A program made the translations under genes and the position numbers. DNA of 64,000 nucleotides from Macrosoma leucophasiata (lineage: Eukaryota; Arthropoda; Insecta; Lepidoptera; Hedylidae), in the NCBI GenBank assembly GCA_036365455.1, contig JAWQUS010000032.1:15260001-15324000 (forward strand), in the 5' to 3' direction. The notes under the pieces were generated by a model, which was given only the letters and a program-made list of their open reading frames with translations, had not been told where the DNA came from and made no database searches. The first letter of the stretch is position 1. Each line of letters starts with the position of its first letter. Below, one piece after another: positions 50,201 to 52,770 of this stretch.

Positions 50201-51158
50201 CTCGGCAACAGCCACCAGTGGGATCGGAGATGTGTGCTAAGGAGCGTTTCCGTAAACCCGCTACTGATGATGGACGAGTCCCGAATACCCAAGAGATCTA
50301 GTTGGTAATATTTTCCCGGAGTCTGAGCTTCAAACGTCTTGTGTTCCTTATTCCTTACTCTTTATAGTTTATCAAATATTAACAAAAATCTATATACGTT
50401 TCTGTTTCTTCCTTTATTTTTACAACTTATCCAATTTTTTTTGTTAAAAAAGATTTTAGCAGATTTTTCTAGTCATCATTCCGGATTGAATAAGTTATCA
50501 ATCAAGTAGAGGTGACTCACCACTTGCCTAACATCTCAATAATGTGAGATGTTGAATATAGACAGGTGCCGGATCTGACTCCATAGGCACAGCCAGTTAG
50601 TTTCCCCAGTTCATCCACATAGGCCAAAGTTTGGCAAGTCAATTTCCGTAACAAAAATCCCATGTATTCTGCGGGCACTGTCTGTTTCTGTATTAACTAG
50701 GTATGCAGTCAGAGAAAGGTCTCTCCTCATAAAACCCGTTACAGAGTAGATCAAAATTCTTGATAGAGGCTTACCTCTACCGACCCAACCCATACCCCAA
50801 CACGTAGAGGCGTAGGTTAGGTCAGTAGAGGGTTACTGACCCATAAAGGTCCGGGATTCAAATGATTGGATCCCGTGCTTATGAGGGACATTGTAATAAT
50901 AAAACCTATGGCATGCCGCGGAATGCCATAGGATATCGAAACGTGCCGTTCCGTGCCATGCCGTGCCACGCTGCCAGTAGGTGTAAGCCCCAAAATAAAA
51001 CTATAAATTTCATGTATTAAATCTCATACCTTATTATAGAGTATTTCTGAAAAATCTTGAACGTGTTTGGAGTCAGGGTACACTCCGGATATGCCACTAA
51101 TAACTATTCTACTGCCATTCTGGATAACATCACCATTTGGTTTTGATGAAGGGGCCAT
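8720..51158 (-). CDS. Gene B: full-length FAS-like protein with most catalytic residues lost
   Basis: I reconstructed 37 coding exons by splice phase; the total is 6306 nt (2101 residues plus TAA), with every intron GT-AG. Rough domain positions: KS 15-430, AT 530-860, DH 915-1170, ER 1220-1500, KR 1515-1700, ACP 1730-1780, TE 1820-2101. It is somewhat shorter than an insect FAS (about 2300-2400 residues). KS: DESCCST keeps the cysteine near residue 174, but the HGTGT histidine is Phe (EAFGI) and the GH histidine is Tyr (NIGYTEAASG). AT: GHSLGE and AYHSKY are intact. DH: the first motif reads GNVIRGKIVYP (His to Asn). ER: GGAGALGQAA is kept. KR: glycine loop and Ser/Tyr site are missing. ACP: DSM-type serine is Ala (ELEANKM). 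TE: GYENG replaces GxSxG and GNT replaces GNH. De novo palmitate synthesis is therefore unlikely. An acyl-CoA-binding, scaffold or acyl-transfer role is inference. Confidence 0.93.
9982..10084 (-). CDS. Gene B exon 36 (TE, nucleophile lost)
   Basis: Acceptor CGACACAG, donor GTAAAA; 103 nt as in gene A. Encodes SFYILGYENGVPIALEVA; the GxSxG serine is glutamate. Confidence 0.94.
10519..10633 (-). pseudogene. Decayed duplicate of gene B exon 35
   Basis: About 115 bases in intron 35 closely match exon 35, including a near-exact block encoding the PLCEQLKL part. Reading it in the exon frame meets TGA where exon 35 has CGA and TAG where it has CAA, and a frame shift precedes the former donor. It therefore cannot code and looks like a tandem exon duplication that died. 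Confidence 0.85.
10692..10826 (+). repeat. tRNA-headed SINE fragment
   Basis: Contains tggcataatggtcgctgg and ggtaggttcgatcgcag, resembling A and B boxes, then a body with family B-like ggagtttggtaatgtg. It separates gene B exon 35 from its decayed duplicate. Confidence 0.6.
10843..11019 (-). CDS. Gene B exon 35 (TE N-terminal part)
   Basis: Acceptor TCAACAG, donor GTAAGT; 177 nt, identical in length and phase to gene A's exon at 900. Encodes TYLTIIPGVEGHHDRFRPL. A decayed partial duplicate lies at 10519-10633. Confidence 0.93.
11080..11372 (+). repeat. Family B SINE, degenerate
   Basis: Box-B-like gggttcgatactcgg and downstream tacatgggacaaaacgcaac are recognisable; heavily mutated. Lies just before gene B exon 35 on the plus strand. 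Confidence 0.7.
11395..11600 (+). mobile_element. 3' fragment of the same R4-like element
   Basis: The stretch with gtcgtaacggtcaacggact, aaaagcctcg and the later ggcacggcacgtatag closely matches 46060-46250, the end of the endonuclease ORF and 3'UTR of the copy at 44.8 kb, with a small internal deletion. It marks a second, severely 5'-truncated insertion. Confidence 0.85.
11709..11850 (-). CDS. Gene B exon 34 (ACP-TE linker)
   Basis: Acceptor TTTATAG, donor GTAATT; 142 nt. Encodes IKELDEKLSWSGFKKVEG and PIVYMKTRTNTT. Equivalent in position to the first visible exon of gene A. Confidence 0.88.
12245..12530 (+). repeat. Interspersed repeat of unknown class
   Basis: cagacgggccacctgatggt and gaacatttgcaacgccaggg are repeat words; related words occur at 56555-56640 and 58480-58575. 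No conserved frame. Confidence 0.55.
12578..12640 (+). repeat. Family B SINE, 3' end fragment
   Basis: Only the tail (catttacctctgcctacccc ... gttacgttt) remains; 50 bases from gene B exon 33. Confidence 0.65.
12691..12868 (-). CDS. Gene B exon 33 (ACP, serine replaced)
   Basis: Acceptor TTCTTCCAG, donor AA|GTAAGT; 178 nt. TATLQSLELEANKMQAIG aligns without gaps to the ACP motif TLADLGMDSMMGVEI, placing Ala at the phosphopantetheine serine. The C-terminal helix QIKMLTLEK matches EIRSLTFAK. Confidence 0.88.
13262..13485 (-). mobile_element. Lep1-like Helitron, diverged
   Basis: Starts ctgtatttgtaactagctat and contains cccgagattagcgggcac and a cagacagacagac run. Confidence 0.5.
13638..13785 (-). 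CDS. Gene B exon 32 (KR-ACP linker)
   Basis: Acceptor ATTTGGCAG, donor GTAATC; 148 nt, phase 0 to phase 1. Encodes STMTWTDAMEAVERAVNSSQ and a hydrophobic strand, resembling the SCLExLDxFLxQPxxVVSSxV end of KR. Confidence 0.85.
14051..14188 (+). repeat. Family A repeat head fused to an AT repeat
   Basis: First half of family A, ending at ggtaatgtacgg and running into the palindromic (TA)n tract. It interrupts another repeat (see the entry at 13924). Confidence 0.8.
14189..14284. repeat. Palindromic (TA)n microsatellite
   Basis: Two TA runs around a short T-rich centre; atatatatatgtcaaac and its complement mirror each other. Confidence 0.9.
14668..14773 (-). CDS. Gene B exon 31 (KR, catalytic Ser/Tyr region deleted)
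   Basis: Acceptor ATTACAG, donor GTAAGTT; 106 nt. Starts KYFIIITPTKMGTDVYRLRA. An active KR has DYFVxFSSVSxGRGNAGQxNYGxAN; the serine and the YxxxN element are absent. Confidence 0.87.
14845..15030 (-). mobile_element. Lep1-like Helitron, diverged
   Basis: Starts actagcggcccgccccggct and ends ataatattagtatagat; reverse orientation. Confidence 0.5.
15350..15544 (-). CDS. Gene B exon 30 (KR)
   Basis: Acceptor TTTTCAG, donor AA|GTGAGT; 195 nt. Encodes EWQKQGIDIEITFGDLDTDN and GRIEGIYIVANECSDMV, equivalent to the RRWRxxGVxVxVST ... GPVGGVFNLAxVLxD stretch. Confidence 0.9.
15605..15762 (-). repeat. Family A repeat, 3' half
   Basis: Tail (ttttttttatgtattggaag) through aggcctaaggtgttatgc; head missing. 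Lies about 60 bases before gene B exon 30. Confidence 0.78.
16001..16305 (-). repeat. Family A repeat with internal insertion
   Basis: Near-full copy interrupted by about 45 AT-rich bases after gttcacattgatg. Its head ends 48 bases from the donor side of gene B exon 29. Confidence 0.8.
16353..16496 (-). CDS. Gene B exon 29 (KR start, glycine loop lost)
   Basis: Acceptor TCTCTAG, donor GTTTGA; 144 nt. Encodes SVHVVICENQGLQLVDKL and ISRGARKVRLHCLN. Active KR domains read YIITGGLGGFGLELAxWL here; gene B is shorter and lacks the TGGxGGxG loop. Confidence 0.88.
16534..16843 (+). repeat. Family B SINE, full copy with target duplication
   Basis: tRNA-like head intact; flanked by TTTAATTATATAT on both sides (about 16516 and 16842). 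Starts 38 bases upstream of gene B exon 29 (in the direction of that gene). Confidence 0.9.
16905..17065 (+). repeat. LINE-associated repeat
   Basis: ggcctggagcttactccac and gcgggttggtggagatac recur at 56240-56345 and inverted at 38355-38440. Confidence 0.7.
17066..17475 (-). repeat. Long repeat, inverted partner of 34.0-34.45 kb
   Basis: Shared blocks include gggttataagctacctaaag, gcagagttccaagtgc and cagcttaatatcgtgataga, all reverse-complemented at 34.0-34.45 kb. Probably the 3' end of a Jockey-type LINE. Confidence 0.8.
17478..17660 (+). repeat. LINE-associated repeat, second part
   Basis: cataaggcctccgacaaggt and tttaacgactgctatc recur at 56350-56480 and inverted at 37975-38165. Confidence 0.7.
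17712..18005 (-). repeat. Family A repeat, full copy
   Basis: From a long T-run to tctaccaccagt; close to the family consensus. Confidence 0.85.
18176..18420 (+). mobile_element. Solo LTR with 4-bp target-site duplication
   Basis: Starts TGTAGCGTCCACTACATTAA and ends CCTCCACA (TG...CA), flanked directly by TATC at 18172-18175 and 18421-18424. The same LTR occurs at 53.3 kb. A single LTR with a clean duplication indicates recombination of a former gypsy-type element. Confidence 0.9.
18619..18791 (-). CDS. Gene B exon 28 (ER end)
   Basis: Acceptor TAAATCAG, donor GTATAT; 173 nt. Encodes LYELVQNGIARGYVRPLTRV and AFKLLQSSRRSGRVLIRM, matching the VxxGIxxGxVxPLxxxxF ... AFRxMxxGKHIGKVxI end of the ER domain. 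Confidence 0.92.
18818..19000 (-). mobile_element. Lep1-like Helitron, diverged
   Basis: Starts aactagccgtgcccgcgact; body shares gagattagc and cagacagat words with 13.26-13.48 and 14.85 kb. Confidence 0.5.
19040..19205. repeat. Family C inverted pair of tRNA-like units
   Basis: ttcaggcgagactcgaactc at the left is the reverse complement of gagttcgagtctcgcctgaa at the right; the right unit also has a tagctcagttgg A-box. Confidence 0.82.
19317..19481 (-). CDS. Gene B exon 27 (ER, divergent)
   Basis: Acceptor TTTGTAG, donor GTTGTT; 165 nt, 55 codons, phase 0. It replaces the CLxxxGRFLEIGKxD region with FCGVTLDTAQIHSKEKFA; the length is right but the usual ER core residues are not seen. Phase fits both neighbours. 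Confidence 0.83.
19705..19986 (+). repeat. Family A repeat, full copy
   Basis: Head actggtggtagagctcc to tail ttacataaaaaa, then a (TA)n run. In gene B intron 26. Confidence 0.85.
20320..20432 (-). CDS. Gene B exon 26 (ER)
   Basis: Acceptor ATTACAG, donor GTATGT; 113 nt. Encodes SSRDHSFGENILKATDGEGC followed by DIVLSC, matching SSRDxSFExxILxxTxGxGVDLVLNS. The intron between this exon and exon 25 contains the mariner copy. Confidence 0.92.
20752..20902. repeat. Palindromic MITE M3, diverged
   Basis: Same plan (ggttgtaccaaaatttttgc ... ttttgtgcaactgaccc). Shorter relatives are at 15870-15905 and 24195-24250. Confidence 0.7.
20998..22275 (-). mobile_element. Mariner transposon, inactivated
   Basis: About 1.28 kb bounded by imperfect inverted repeats starting AGGTTGGGGAAAAAGT at both ends. 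The transposase is on the minus strand: N-terminal HTH (MSESNEEIRYMLKFYYKK), ITGDE, VVFHHDNARPHTS and YSPDLAPSDFHLF, i.e. a DD34D catalytic triad. It is dead: a frame shift after RSGR, a TAG right after ITGDE, and a one-base shift after MRLKH. It sits in gene B intron 25, in the same orientation as the gene. Confidence 0.95.
22349..22474 (-). repeat. Family A repeat, 3' part
   Basis: Tail and about 100 bases of body only; ends about 50 bases from gene B exon 25. Confidence 0.75.
22526..22697 (-). CDS. Gene B exon 25 (ER nucleotide-binding motif)
   Basis: Acceptor GTTGCAG, donor GTATAT; 172 nt. Encodes VLILGGAGALGQAAISIALA and GCTVFTTVSDNNKK; the glycine-rich NADPH-binding loop is recognisable, so cofactor binding here is possible. 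Confidence 0.93.
23009..23159 (-). CDS. Gene B exon 24 (ER)
   Basis: Acceptor ATGCCAG, donor GTGAGTGG; 151 nt, ends in phase 0. Encodes GDHVMGVVSEGSVSSSVVAR and DWSLEDAATVPLAYCLAFY, matching the VMGMV ... WTLEEAASVPVVYxTAYY motifs. Confidence 0.93.
23280..23470. repeat. Family D repeat
   Basis: cggacactccgccaaaattc through gacgtcgaagtgtccattct; no open frame. Confidence 0.75.
23799..23908 (-). CDS. Gene B exon 23 (ER start)
   Basis: Acceptor TTCACAG, donor GTGAGAA; 110 nt. Encodes VDYAGFNDCDIKRATGV and RIRYGMDFSGNTER, matching the YASLNFRDIMxATG ... GMEFSG segment of FAS enoyl reductase. Confidence 0.92.
24277..24420 (-). CDS. Gene B exon 22 (DH-ER linker)
   Basis: Acceptor TCAATAG, donor GTAAGT; 144 nt, 48 codons, phase 0. 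Encodes VTLHSRVGDLESLQWVEAPA, matching the GDLxSLxWxxxP entry into the pseudo-KR/ER region. Confidence 0.91.
24911..25028 (-). CDS. Gene B exon 21 (DH end)
   Basis: Acceptor TTTTGCAG, donor GTGAGT; 118 nt, ends in phase 0. Begins CGGILINNIKFHNLPAL, the usual GG(I/V)xIxGLxxxxLPR-like strand at the end of the DH region. Confidence 0.9.
25188..25314 (-). repeat. Family B SINE, 5'-truncated with target duplication
   Basis: Only the 3' 127 bases, flanked by GTAAATAATAA on both sides: truncation happened during insertion. Confidence 0.88.
25631..25876 (-). CDS. Gene B exon 20 (DH second motif)
   Basis: Acceptor TTTTGCAG, donor GTAAGTA; 246 nt. Contains WNDWVTLLDGMLQLNAM, with the DH aspartate (DxxxQ) kept, and the PTYIRQICID strand typical of insect FAS. 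Confidence 0.93.
26056..26334 (+). repeat. Family A repeat, full copy
   Basis: Starts tggtggtagaactgcagtga, ends ccattacataaaac. In gene B intron 19. Confidence 0.82.
26741..26895 (-). CDS. Gene B exon 19 (DH)
   Basis: Acceptor TTTCAAG, donor GTAAGTA; 155 nt. Encodes VSEDITKIATGFI and LRCEDIYEMFSERGLSYG, the DxYxxxxxRGxxYG motif of the FAS DH domain. Confidence 0.92.
26945..27185 (-). mobile_element. LINE remnant, same family as 48.8-49.1 kb, inverted
   Basis: Shares gatatcccggtcctaacaca and acctatttggtcatgg (reverse complement) with the 48.8-kb copy. No open frame. Lies in gene B intron 18. Confidence 0.6.
27270..27549. repeat. Two tandem palindromic units (MITE M2)
   Basis: Each unit (27270-27410, 27412-27549) begins gattcacagaccgcactacg and ends with its complement. 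The units are nearly identical in sequence. Confidence 0.88.
27720..28024 (-). repeat. Family B SINE, full copy with target duplication
   Basis: Complete copy flanked by ATCTTCCGT on both sides. Confidence 0.88.
28239..28429 (-). CDS. Gene B exon 18 (DH)
   Basis: Acceptor TTTTCAG, donor GTAAAAAC; 191 nt. Begins GKIVYPFAAALIATWDTFA, the continuation of the DH first motif (the Pro is kept), and ends HRGTGRFE, matching the conserved GxGxFE strand. Confidence 0.92.
28701..28960 (-). repeat. Family A repeat, slightly shortened
   Basis: T-run to tttaccaccgg with a short internal loss around the tagacaaaatgctg join. Confidence 0.8.
29261..29370 (-). CDS. Gene B exon 17 (DH start)
   Basis: Acceptor ATTTCAG, donor GTTGGA; 110 nt. 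Ends DDEYQYLRGNVIR; with the following G it starts the DH motif, which normally reads YLxGHxIDGRxLxP. Asn occupies the catalytic histidine position. Confidence 0.88.
29913..30032 (-). CDS. Gene B exon 16 (AT-DH junction)
   Basis: Acceptor ATTTTAG, donor GTAAGTA; 120 nt. Encodes IEGYNPNVANLYPKVQFPVS and HLVQWGHEEK, matching the GxxPNxxxLYPxVxFPV and WDH region between AT and DH. Confidence 0.92.
30094..30440. repeat. 21-bp minisatellite split by MITE M1
   Basis: Units like TTAAGTTCTTTAATCTGCACA repeat about six times before the MITE and three to four times after it, with substitutions. Confidence 0.85.
30221..30370. repeat. Palindromic MITE M1 inside a minisatellite
   Basis: Inverted ends TACCCCCTTATTCATAAACG and its complement; body matches the copies at 40.7 and 43.1 kb. 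Confidence 0.88.
30529..30713 (-). CDS. Gene B exon 15 (AT end)
   Basis: Acceptor GAAATAG, donor GTACGT; 185 nt. Contains VLFEEGLKFVPSNAVLVEIA and PHGLLQAILKR, the canonical EIAPHxLLQxxLKR motif. Confidence 0.93.
30813..31000 (-). repeat. Family B SINE, degenerate
   Basis: Recognisable blocks gtaacgtcacgtctgtattc and aaacacctacacttcgcctg; old copy. Confidence 0.6.
31137..31285 (-). CDS. Gene B exon 14 (AT C-terminus)
   Basis: Acceptor GTTATAG, donor GTAAGTG; 149 nt. Encodes LRSDRWVCTSVPVERW and SAEYLNNNMM, matching the RSxxWxSTSxP ... AxYxxNN region of FAS. Confidence 0.92.
31793..32128 (-). CDS. Gene B exon 13 (AT active site, intact)
   Basis: Acceptor GTCATAG, donor GTAAGA; 336 nt. Starts GHSLGEIGCGYADGCLTLEE with the acyl-serine intact, includes the YYRG arginine, PGAMAAVGL, and IAYHSKYIAEM carrying the second catalytic histidine. 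This is the best-preserved enzyme part of gene B. Confidence 0.95.
32684..32856 (-). CDS. Gene B exon 12 (AT)
   Basis: Acceptor ATTACAG, donor GTAAGG; 173 nt. Encodes CQKTLQPFGVDVIHIIT and a helix ending KLGMVPDKMI, which runs into the GHSLGE nucleophile of the next exon. Confidence 0.92.
33238..33400 (-). CDS. Gene B exon 11 (AT N-terminus)
   Basis: Acceptor TCTAACAG, donor AA|GTATTA; 163 nt, phase 1 to phase 2. Encodes RPLWFVYSGMGSQWNEMGAH, the FxFSGMGxQWxxMG opening of an acyltransferase domain. Confidence 0.93.
33587..33893 (+). repeat. Family B SINE, full copy
   Basis: tRNA-like head ctgcctcggtagcctagtgg with both boxes, complete tail. Confidence 0.88.
34025..34455 (+). repeat. Long repeat, inverted partner of 17.07-17.48 kb
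   Basis: Carries ttctatcacgatattaagct to gaccaacttgaaataaatga in the order expected for the inverted copy. Confidence 0.8.
34478..34690. repeat. Family E repeat
   Basis: aggaaggagattttggctta through gccgatcgtctctttcgtaa. Gene B intron 10. Confidence 0.75.
34958..35144 (-). CDS. Gene B exon 10 (linker before AT)
   Basis: Acceptor ATTTCAG, donor GTAAGTG; 187 nt. Encodes PQLVLISGRQDSAVKMVI and ends GHLGRGYAVL, the conserved RGYxxL landmark ahead of the AT domain. Confidence 0.93.
35237..35811 (+). mobile_element. RTE-like LINE, reverse transcriptase C-terminal fragment
   Basis: Encodes QCVLPVMTYGTETWSLT, RDRIRNEEIRMRTKVTDIAH and WQWTGHIARRTDGR, then after a TGA at 35621-35623 resumes as VLEWRPRTGKRSVGRPPTRW. 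This is the typical tail of an arthropod RTE-type reverse transcriptase. It lies antisense in gene B intron 9. Confidence 0.88.
35949..36089 (+). repeat. Family A repeat, 3' half
   Basis: Starts at ccttgtaatttccggcacag and has an internal loss; ends at the A-rich tail. Confidence 0.75.
36125..36418. repeat. Family E repeat, opposite orientation with insertion
   Basis: Bounded by atattgcacatagagcc and cgatgtgcaatatttc; carries a gaaagaaagaaag run inside. Confidence 0.7.
36562..36773 (+). mobile_element. Lep1-like Helitron
   Basis: From tattaaaaatgcgaaagttc to cgagcaacagctag; same end as 2.6 and 49.4 kb. Ends 16 bases before the 3' edge of gene B exon 9. Confidence 0.6.
36789..36875 (-). CDS. 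Gene B exon 9 (KS-AT linker)
   Basis: Acceptor TCTTTAG, donor GTTGGA; 87 nt, 29 codons, phase 0. Acidic linker (TVIISKSEDKNDVEESLPLG). No motif; supported by phase and by filling the only gap between exons 8 and 10. Confidence 0.78.
36951..37154 (-). CDS. Gene B exon 8 (end of KS)
   Basis: Acceptor TTCACAG, donor GTATTC; 204 nt, phase 0 at both ends. Encodes VLLAYQKGEVAANLNCENP and ends with SFNGINGHVLL, where FAS has SFGFGGSNxHxIL. Confidence 0.93.
37204..37287 (-). repeat. Family A repeat, short 3' fragment
   Basis: T-run plus ggtggcaaacaagggtgcag and taagtgaggactccagcc, then a family D sequence. About 50 bases from gene B exon 8. Confidence 0.65.
37288..37520. repeat. Family D repeat
   Basis: Same sequence as 23.3 kb with a short duplicated agaggggaaggggttg motif inside. 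Confidence 0.75.
37619..37768. repeat. Palindromic MITE M3
   Basis: Starts aagcctgggttgcaccaaga and ends with the complement; inner arms cover tgtgaaattttacaataac. Confidence 0.85.
37975..38465 (-). repeat. LINE-associated repeat, inverted copy
   Basis: Inverted counterpart of the blocks at 16.9 and 17.5 kb, with a cgacgtttcggccgg tail and a short hairpin around 38303-38342. Confidence 0.68.
38564..38706 (-). CDS. Gene B exon 7 (KS, second histidine lost)
   Basis: Acceptor ATTTCAG, donor GTTTGT; 143 nt, ends in phase 0. Contains KVGSVMSNIGYTEAASG, aligned to the GSxKSNxGHxExASG motif; the second catalytic histidine is tyrosine and the preceding Lys is also changed. Confidence 0.93.
38780..39110. 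other. Gene B intron 6, nothing recognised
   Basis: Low-complexity A-rich sequence without ORFs or known repeats. Confidence 0.5.
39134..39312 (-). CDS. Gene B exon 6 (KS, first histidine lost)
   Basis: Acceptor ATTTTAG, donor GTAAGT; 179 nt, ends in phase 1. It ends HEIEYVEAFGI, exactly where active KS domains read EYxEAHGTGT. The first catalytic histidine is phenylalanine. Confidence 0.93.
39683..39969 (-). repeat. Family A repeat, full copy with target duplication
   Basis: Complete copy flanked by CCATCCAT on both sides. Confidence 0.83.
40066..40278. repeat. Inverted-repeat element
   Basis: Arms tgcgtccggctatcgacatt (near 40070) and its complement (near 40277) bound about 150 bases. 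Confidence 0.75.
40679..40830. repeat. Palindromic MITE M1
   Basis: Starts TAACCCCCTTATTCATAAAC, ends with the complement; about 150 bases. Gene B intron 5. Confidence 0.9.
40935..41051 (-). CDS. Gene B exon 5 (KS)
   Basis: Acceptor TTTTTAG, donor GTAAT; 117 nt. Encodes LMKLSPDGKTRSFDINAEGC and SQSEAISVFF, matching the KS stretch that follows the cysteine helix in animal FAS. Confidence 0.92.
41774..41977 (-). CDS. Gene B exon 4 (KS active-site cysteine)
   Basis: Acceptor TTAACAG, donor GTATCTC; 204 nt, the same length as gene C exon 4. Contains MFANRISYWLDIKGPSISFD followed by ESCCST, where the canonical sequence is DTACSSS. The nucleophile cysteine is kept although its surroundings are altered. 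Confidence 0.94.
42000..43090. other. Gene B intron 3, mostly unassigned
   Basis: Unassigned AT-rich sequence. 42768-42870 is a barely recognisable family A remnant (caaatggtagtattcagcac). Confidence 0.45.
43095..43226. repeat. Palindromic MITE M1, internally shortened
   Basis: Same ends with about 20 bases missing from the centre. Gene B intron 3. Confidence 0.87.
43572..43689 (-). CDS. Gene B exon 3 (KS)
   Basis: Acceptor TGATCAG, donor GTAACA; 118 nt, phase 1 to phase 2. Encodes LSPDHLSGRAIGVFIGSCFS, the RGTxTGVFVG-type KS segment. Too short for an ORF search; found by requiring phase continuity with exons 2 and 4. Confidence 0.9.
43712..44170 (+). mobile_element. Penelope-like retroelement C-terminal fragment
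   Basis: Reading frame around 43740-44035 gives CDHIADKPTHYNRFDQTR, ILSTKHRPISRMVGEAIEIK and NFNREDGWRLSPTWDPIL, typical of the GIY-YIG C-terminus of Penelope-like elements. It is followed by the GACCGAAACGTCGG tail. Its start lies about 25 bases from gene B exon 3. Confidence 0.72.
44752..46255 (+). mobile_element. R4/Dong-like non-LTR retrotransposon, 5'-truncated
   Basis: ORF 44941-46119 encodes the end of a reverse transcriptase, a CCHC finger (CRACHRPGESIRHIVSGC) and a restriction-like endonuclease with KPDIVMIDRSERRAVIIDV and a downstream Lys. The coding frame extends upstream to about 44752 but is cut by TAA at 44938-44940, where related proteins have YKYLG. It lies antisense in gene B intron 2. 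Clade is inferred from the C-terminal CCHC plus RLE layout; R2-like is the alternative. Confidence 0.85.
46370..46940. repeat. GC-rich repeat, unknown class
   Basis: The part 46800-46940 (gataatgtgagatgttgaat, ggtgccggatct) recurs at 50515-50650. No credible ORF. It follows the R4-like copy and could be part of another LINE. Confidence 0.6.
46935..47240. repeat. Family C tRNA-like unit with inverted flank
   Basis: Unit at 47148-47208 (tagctcaattttaagagc, gagttcgagtctcgcctgaa); its left flank gatgtgaaggaaagatttga recurs inverted at 46950-46975. Confidence 0.75.
47559..47751 (-). CDS. Gene B exon 2 (KS)
   Basis: Acceptor TTCTGCAG, donor GTATGTTG; 193 nt, ends in phase 1. Encodes KS N-terminal strands including FDSQFFKLSHRVGNTMD and the helix ending TYQAIYDAG, the usual YEAxxDAG landmark. 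Confidence 0.94.
48071..48359 (+). repeat. Family A repeat, full copy
   Basis: Head actggtggtagagctccagt to tail ttttattacataaaaa. In gene B intron 1. Confidence 0.85.
48833..49145 (+). mobile_element. LINE RT C-terminal remnant
   Basis: Broken frames carry LRWFRHMERRSNERMTKQI and a stretch rich in Arg and Pro, then a tail with gggatatctggcgttccac. The tail also occurs inverted at 26.95-27.18 kb and partly near 9.43 kb. Confidence 0.65.
49395..49583 (+). mobile_element. Lep1-like Helitron
   Basis: From aatattataaatgcgaaagt to gcaggcaacagctag, with the CTAG-T end. Confidence 0.65.
49730..50330. repeat. GC-rich LINE-like block, unknown class
   Basis: Contrasts sharply with the AT-rich surroundings. 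Its left part (cttgtcatggcggg, gaaacccagcgaggg) occurs inverted in diverged form at 1830-1985. Confidence 0.55.
50510..50890. repeat. Second copy of the GC-rich repeat of 46.8 kb
   Basis: ggtgactcaccacttgccta through aggccaaagtttggcaag parallels 46800-46940. Confidence 0.6.
51030..51158 (-). CDS. Gene B exon 1 (start codon)
   Basis: ATG at 51158-51156 lies four bases after acceptor TTTCAG, so an upstream 5'UTR exon exists. The 43 codons read MAPSSKPNG...VYPDSK...ILYNK and end in phase 0 at GTATGAG. Gene C exon 1 is the direct counterpart (44 codons, also ending NK). Confidence 0.93.
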
Positions 51159-51302
51159 GGCTCTGAAATAATTAAGATATGTTAGTCACTCCAGCCGAAA
51201 GACCACTGTTGGACAAAGCCTTGCCAAAGACGCCCATAACGAAAGGGCAATTAAATTATTAAGGTAATAAAATTTATTACCTAAATAAATTTAGACATTT
51301 AC

Positions 51303-51400
51303 CTCTTTAATGTAAGGCTTGCGAAGTTCTTGTATATAGCTCACTTCGATACCAAACAATTACTGAAGTCAAATGTTAATTAAATGACTCGTTACATACA
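51303..51400 (-). promoter_or_regulatory. Possible 5'UTR exon and promoter of gene B
   Basis: The start exon has an acceptor just before the ATG, so a non-coding exon is needed upstream. A donor AAAGAG|GTAAAT lies at 51303/51302, with a TATATA run about 30 bases before it. No transcript evidence, so this is a tentative choice. Confidence 0.3.
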
Positions 51401-51647
51401 ACTATATAAGTATAAATAAATAAATTTGTGTGGTTGTAAATATAAGTTACTCAAAAGCAATAAACAAATAAAAGAAAGAACAATTTAAAAATTAAAAGAC
51501 GCATAATTTTGAGATCGGTAATGGTCTTATTACACGGCACGGTATTCAAGGTACGATAGCAAGGGTCAGCGTAGTGTAATAATATTGAGAGAGTTAGGGC
51601 CCTAATTAGGGCGACCGGAGCGCCCCGGTCAGCCTAACGCCCTAACT

Positions 51648-51870
51648 ACACACAGTACAAATATGAACAGTGTGGAAACTACGTACAAAACGTTCAAAAC
51701 GGCACACTCACTCAAACATGCGCATCGACGCTCAAGTAGCGAGTGACTCGGAGCTGCAGCACCGCCAGAACCGCTGGGCCTCGTCGATGCGCATGTTTGT
51801 GTCATTGTGCCGTTTTAATGTTTTAGTACGCAGTTTCCATACTGTTCATATTTGTACTGTGACTGAGTTA
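51648..51870. repeat. Palindromic MITE M5
   Basis: Long arms starting acagtacaaatatgaacagt; a second copy lies 3.3 kb away. Upstream of gene B. Confidence 0.87.
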
Positions 51871-52030
51871 GGGCCCTGTCGACCGGATAGTGTTATAAAC
51901 GGCAACCCGGCGCGAGGCCACACCCACTCATTCTGCCGGACCCCGAATACCGTGTCGTGGAATAACCTTTTATGTTAAATCCGTGGAATAGGTAAACTAT
52001 TCTGTGGTTAAATCTAACTAAAGGTCTACA

Positions 52031-52282
52031 TTTCTTTATGTAACGAATGTGGCAAACAAGCGTCCGGTTCACATGGATGTTAAGTGATGACTACAGCTTA
52101 TAGACATCTACACAAAAACCAGATGCAGTCAAAATGCACATGCGTCACTACCGCTGAGACCTAAGTTGTTTTGTCTCTGCGACAGTTATTACGGGATCAT
52201 ACATTACCATCTAACCGGAACACGATAAGTACTACCGTTTGGCGGCAGATACTTTACACTTGGAATTCTGCCCCCAGTTCAC
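52031..52282 (-). repeat. Family A repeat, strongly diverged
   Basis: Same layout with many substitutions (caaacaagcgtccggttcac, cattaccatctaaccggaac); an old copy. Confidence 0.65.
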
Positions 52283-52770
52283 CTAAATTTTACGAACTCC
52301 TTTCATTTCGTGTGGAAAGCCGCGTGATTTATCTATGGTATATATTATAATGGTAGTAATTGATTGAAGTTATACAAATGCATAAAAAATATATACAGAA
52401 CATGAATTTCCGTCAGACATTTACATATTTAGTGTAAAAGCTTATGGTGTGATAATTTGTTCACATTTTATTTATTTACACTTTAATGCACATGAGAAGT
52501 ACATATGGTGGACTTAATGCCCCTAGGCATTATCTGCCAGTCAACCAGAGATAGAGCAGAAAGTCAACGACGAGGTGCAGAGATATTAAATAACTCGAAA
52601 CAACTTATAATGGGAAAGATGAATAAATTTAGCACAGGCAAATATGAGAAACATAAATACGTAAGGTAACTACATATCTAATAGGTATTATAGTATATTA
52701 TTACTTCTTAATATTACAAACAATACATACACATTCTGGTTTTGAAAACTAAATATGCATATTATTTTAA

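Noticed and set aside
8720..51158. Gene B as a plain pseudogene
   Set aside because: No stop, no frame shift and no broken splice site over 37 exons; the losses are all missense at active sites, plus a shortened KR.
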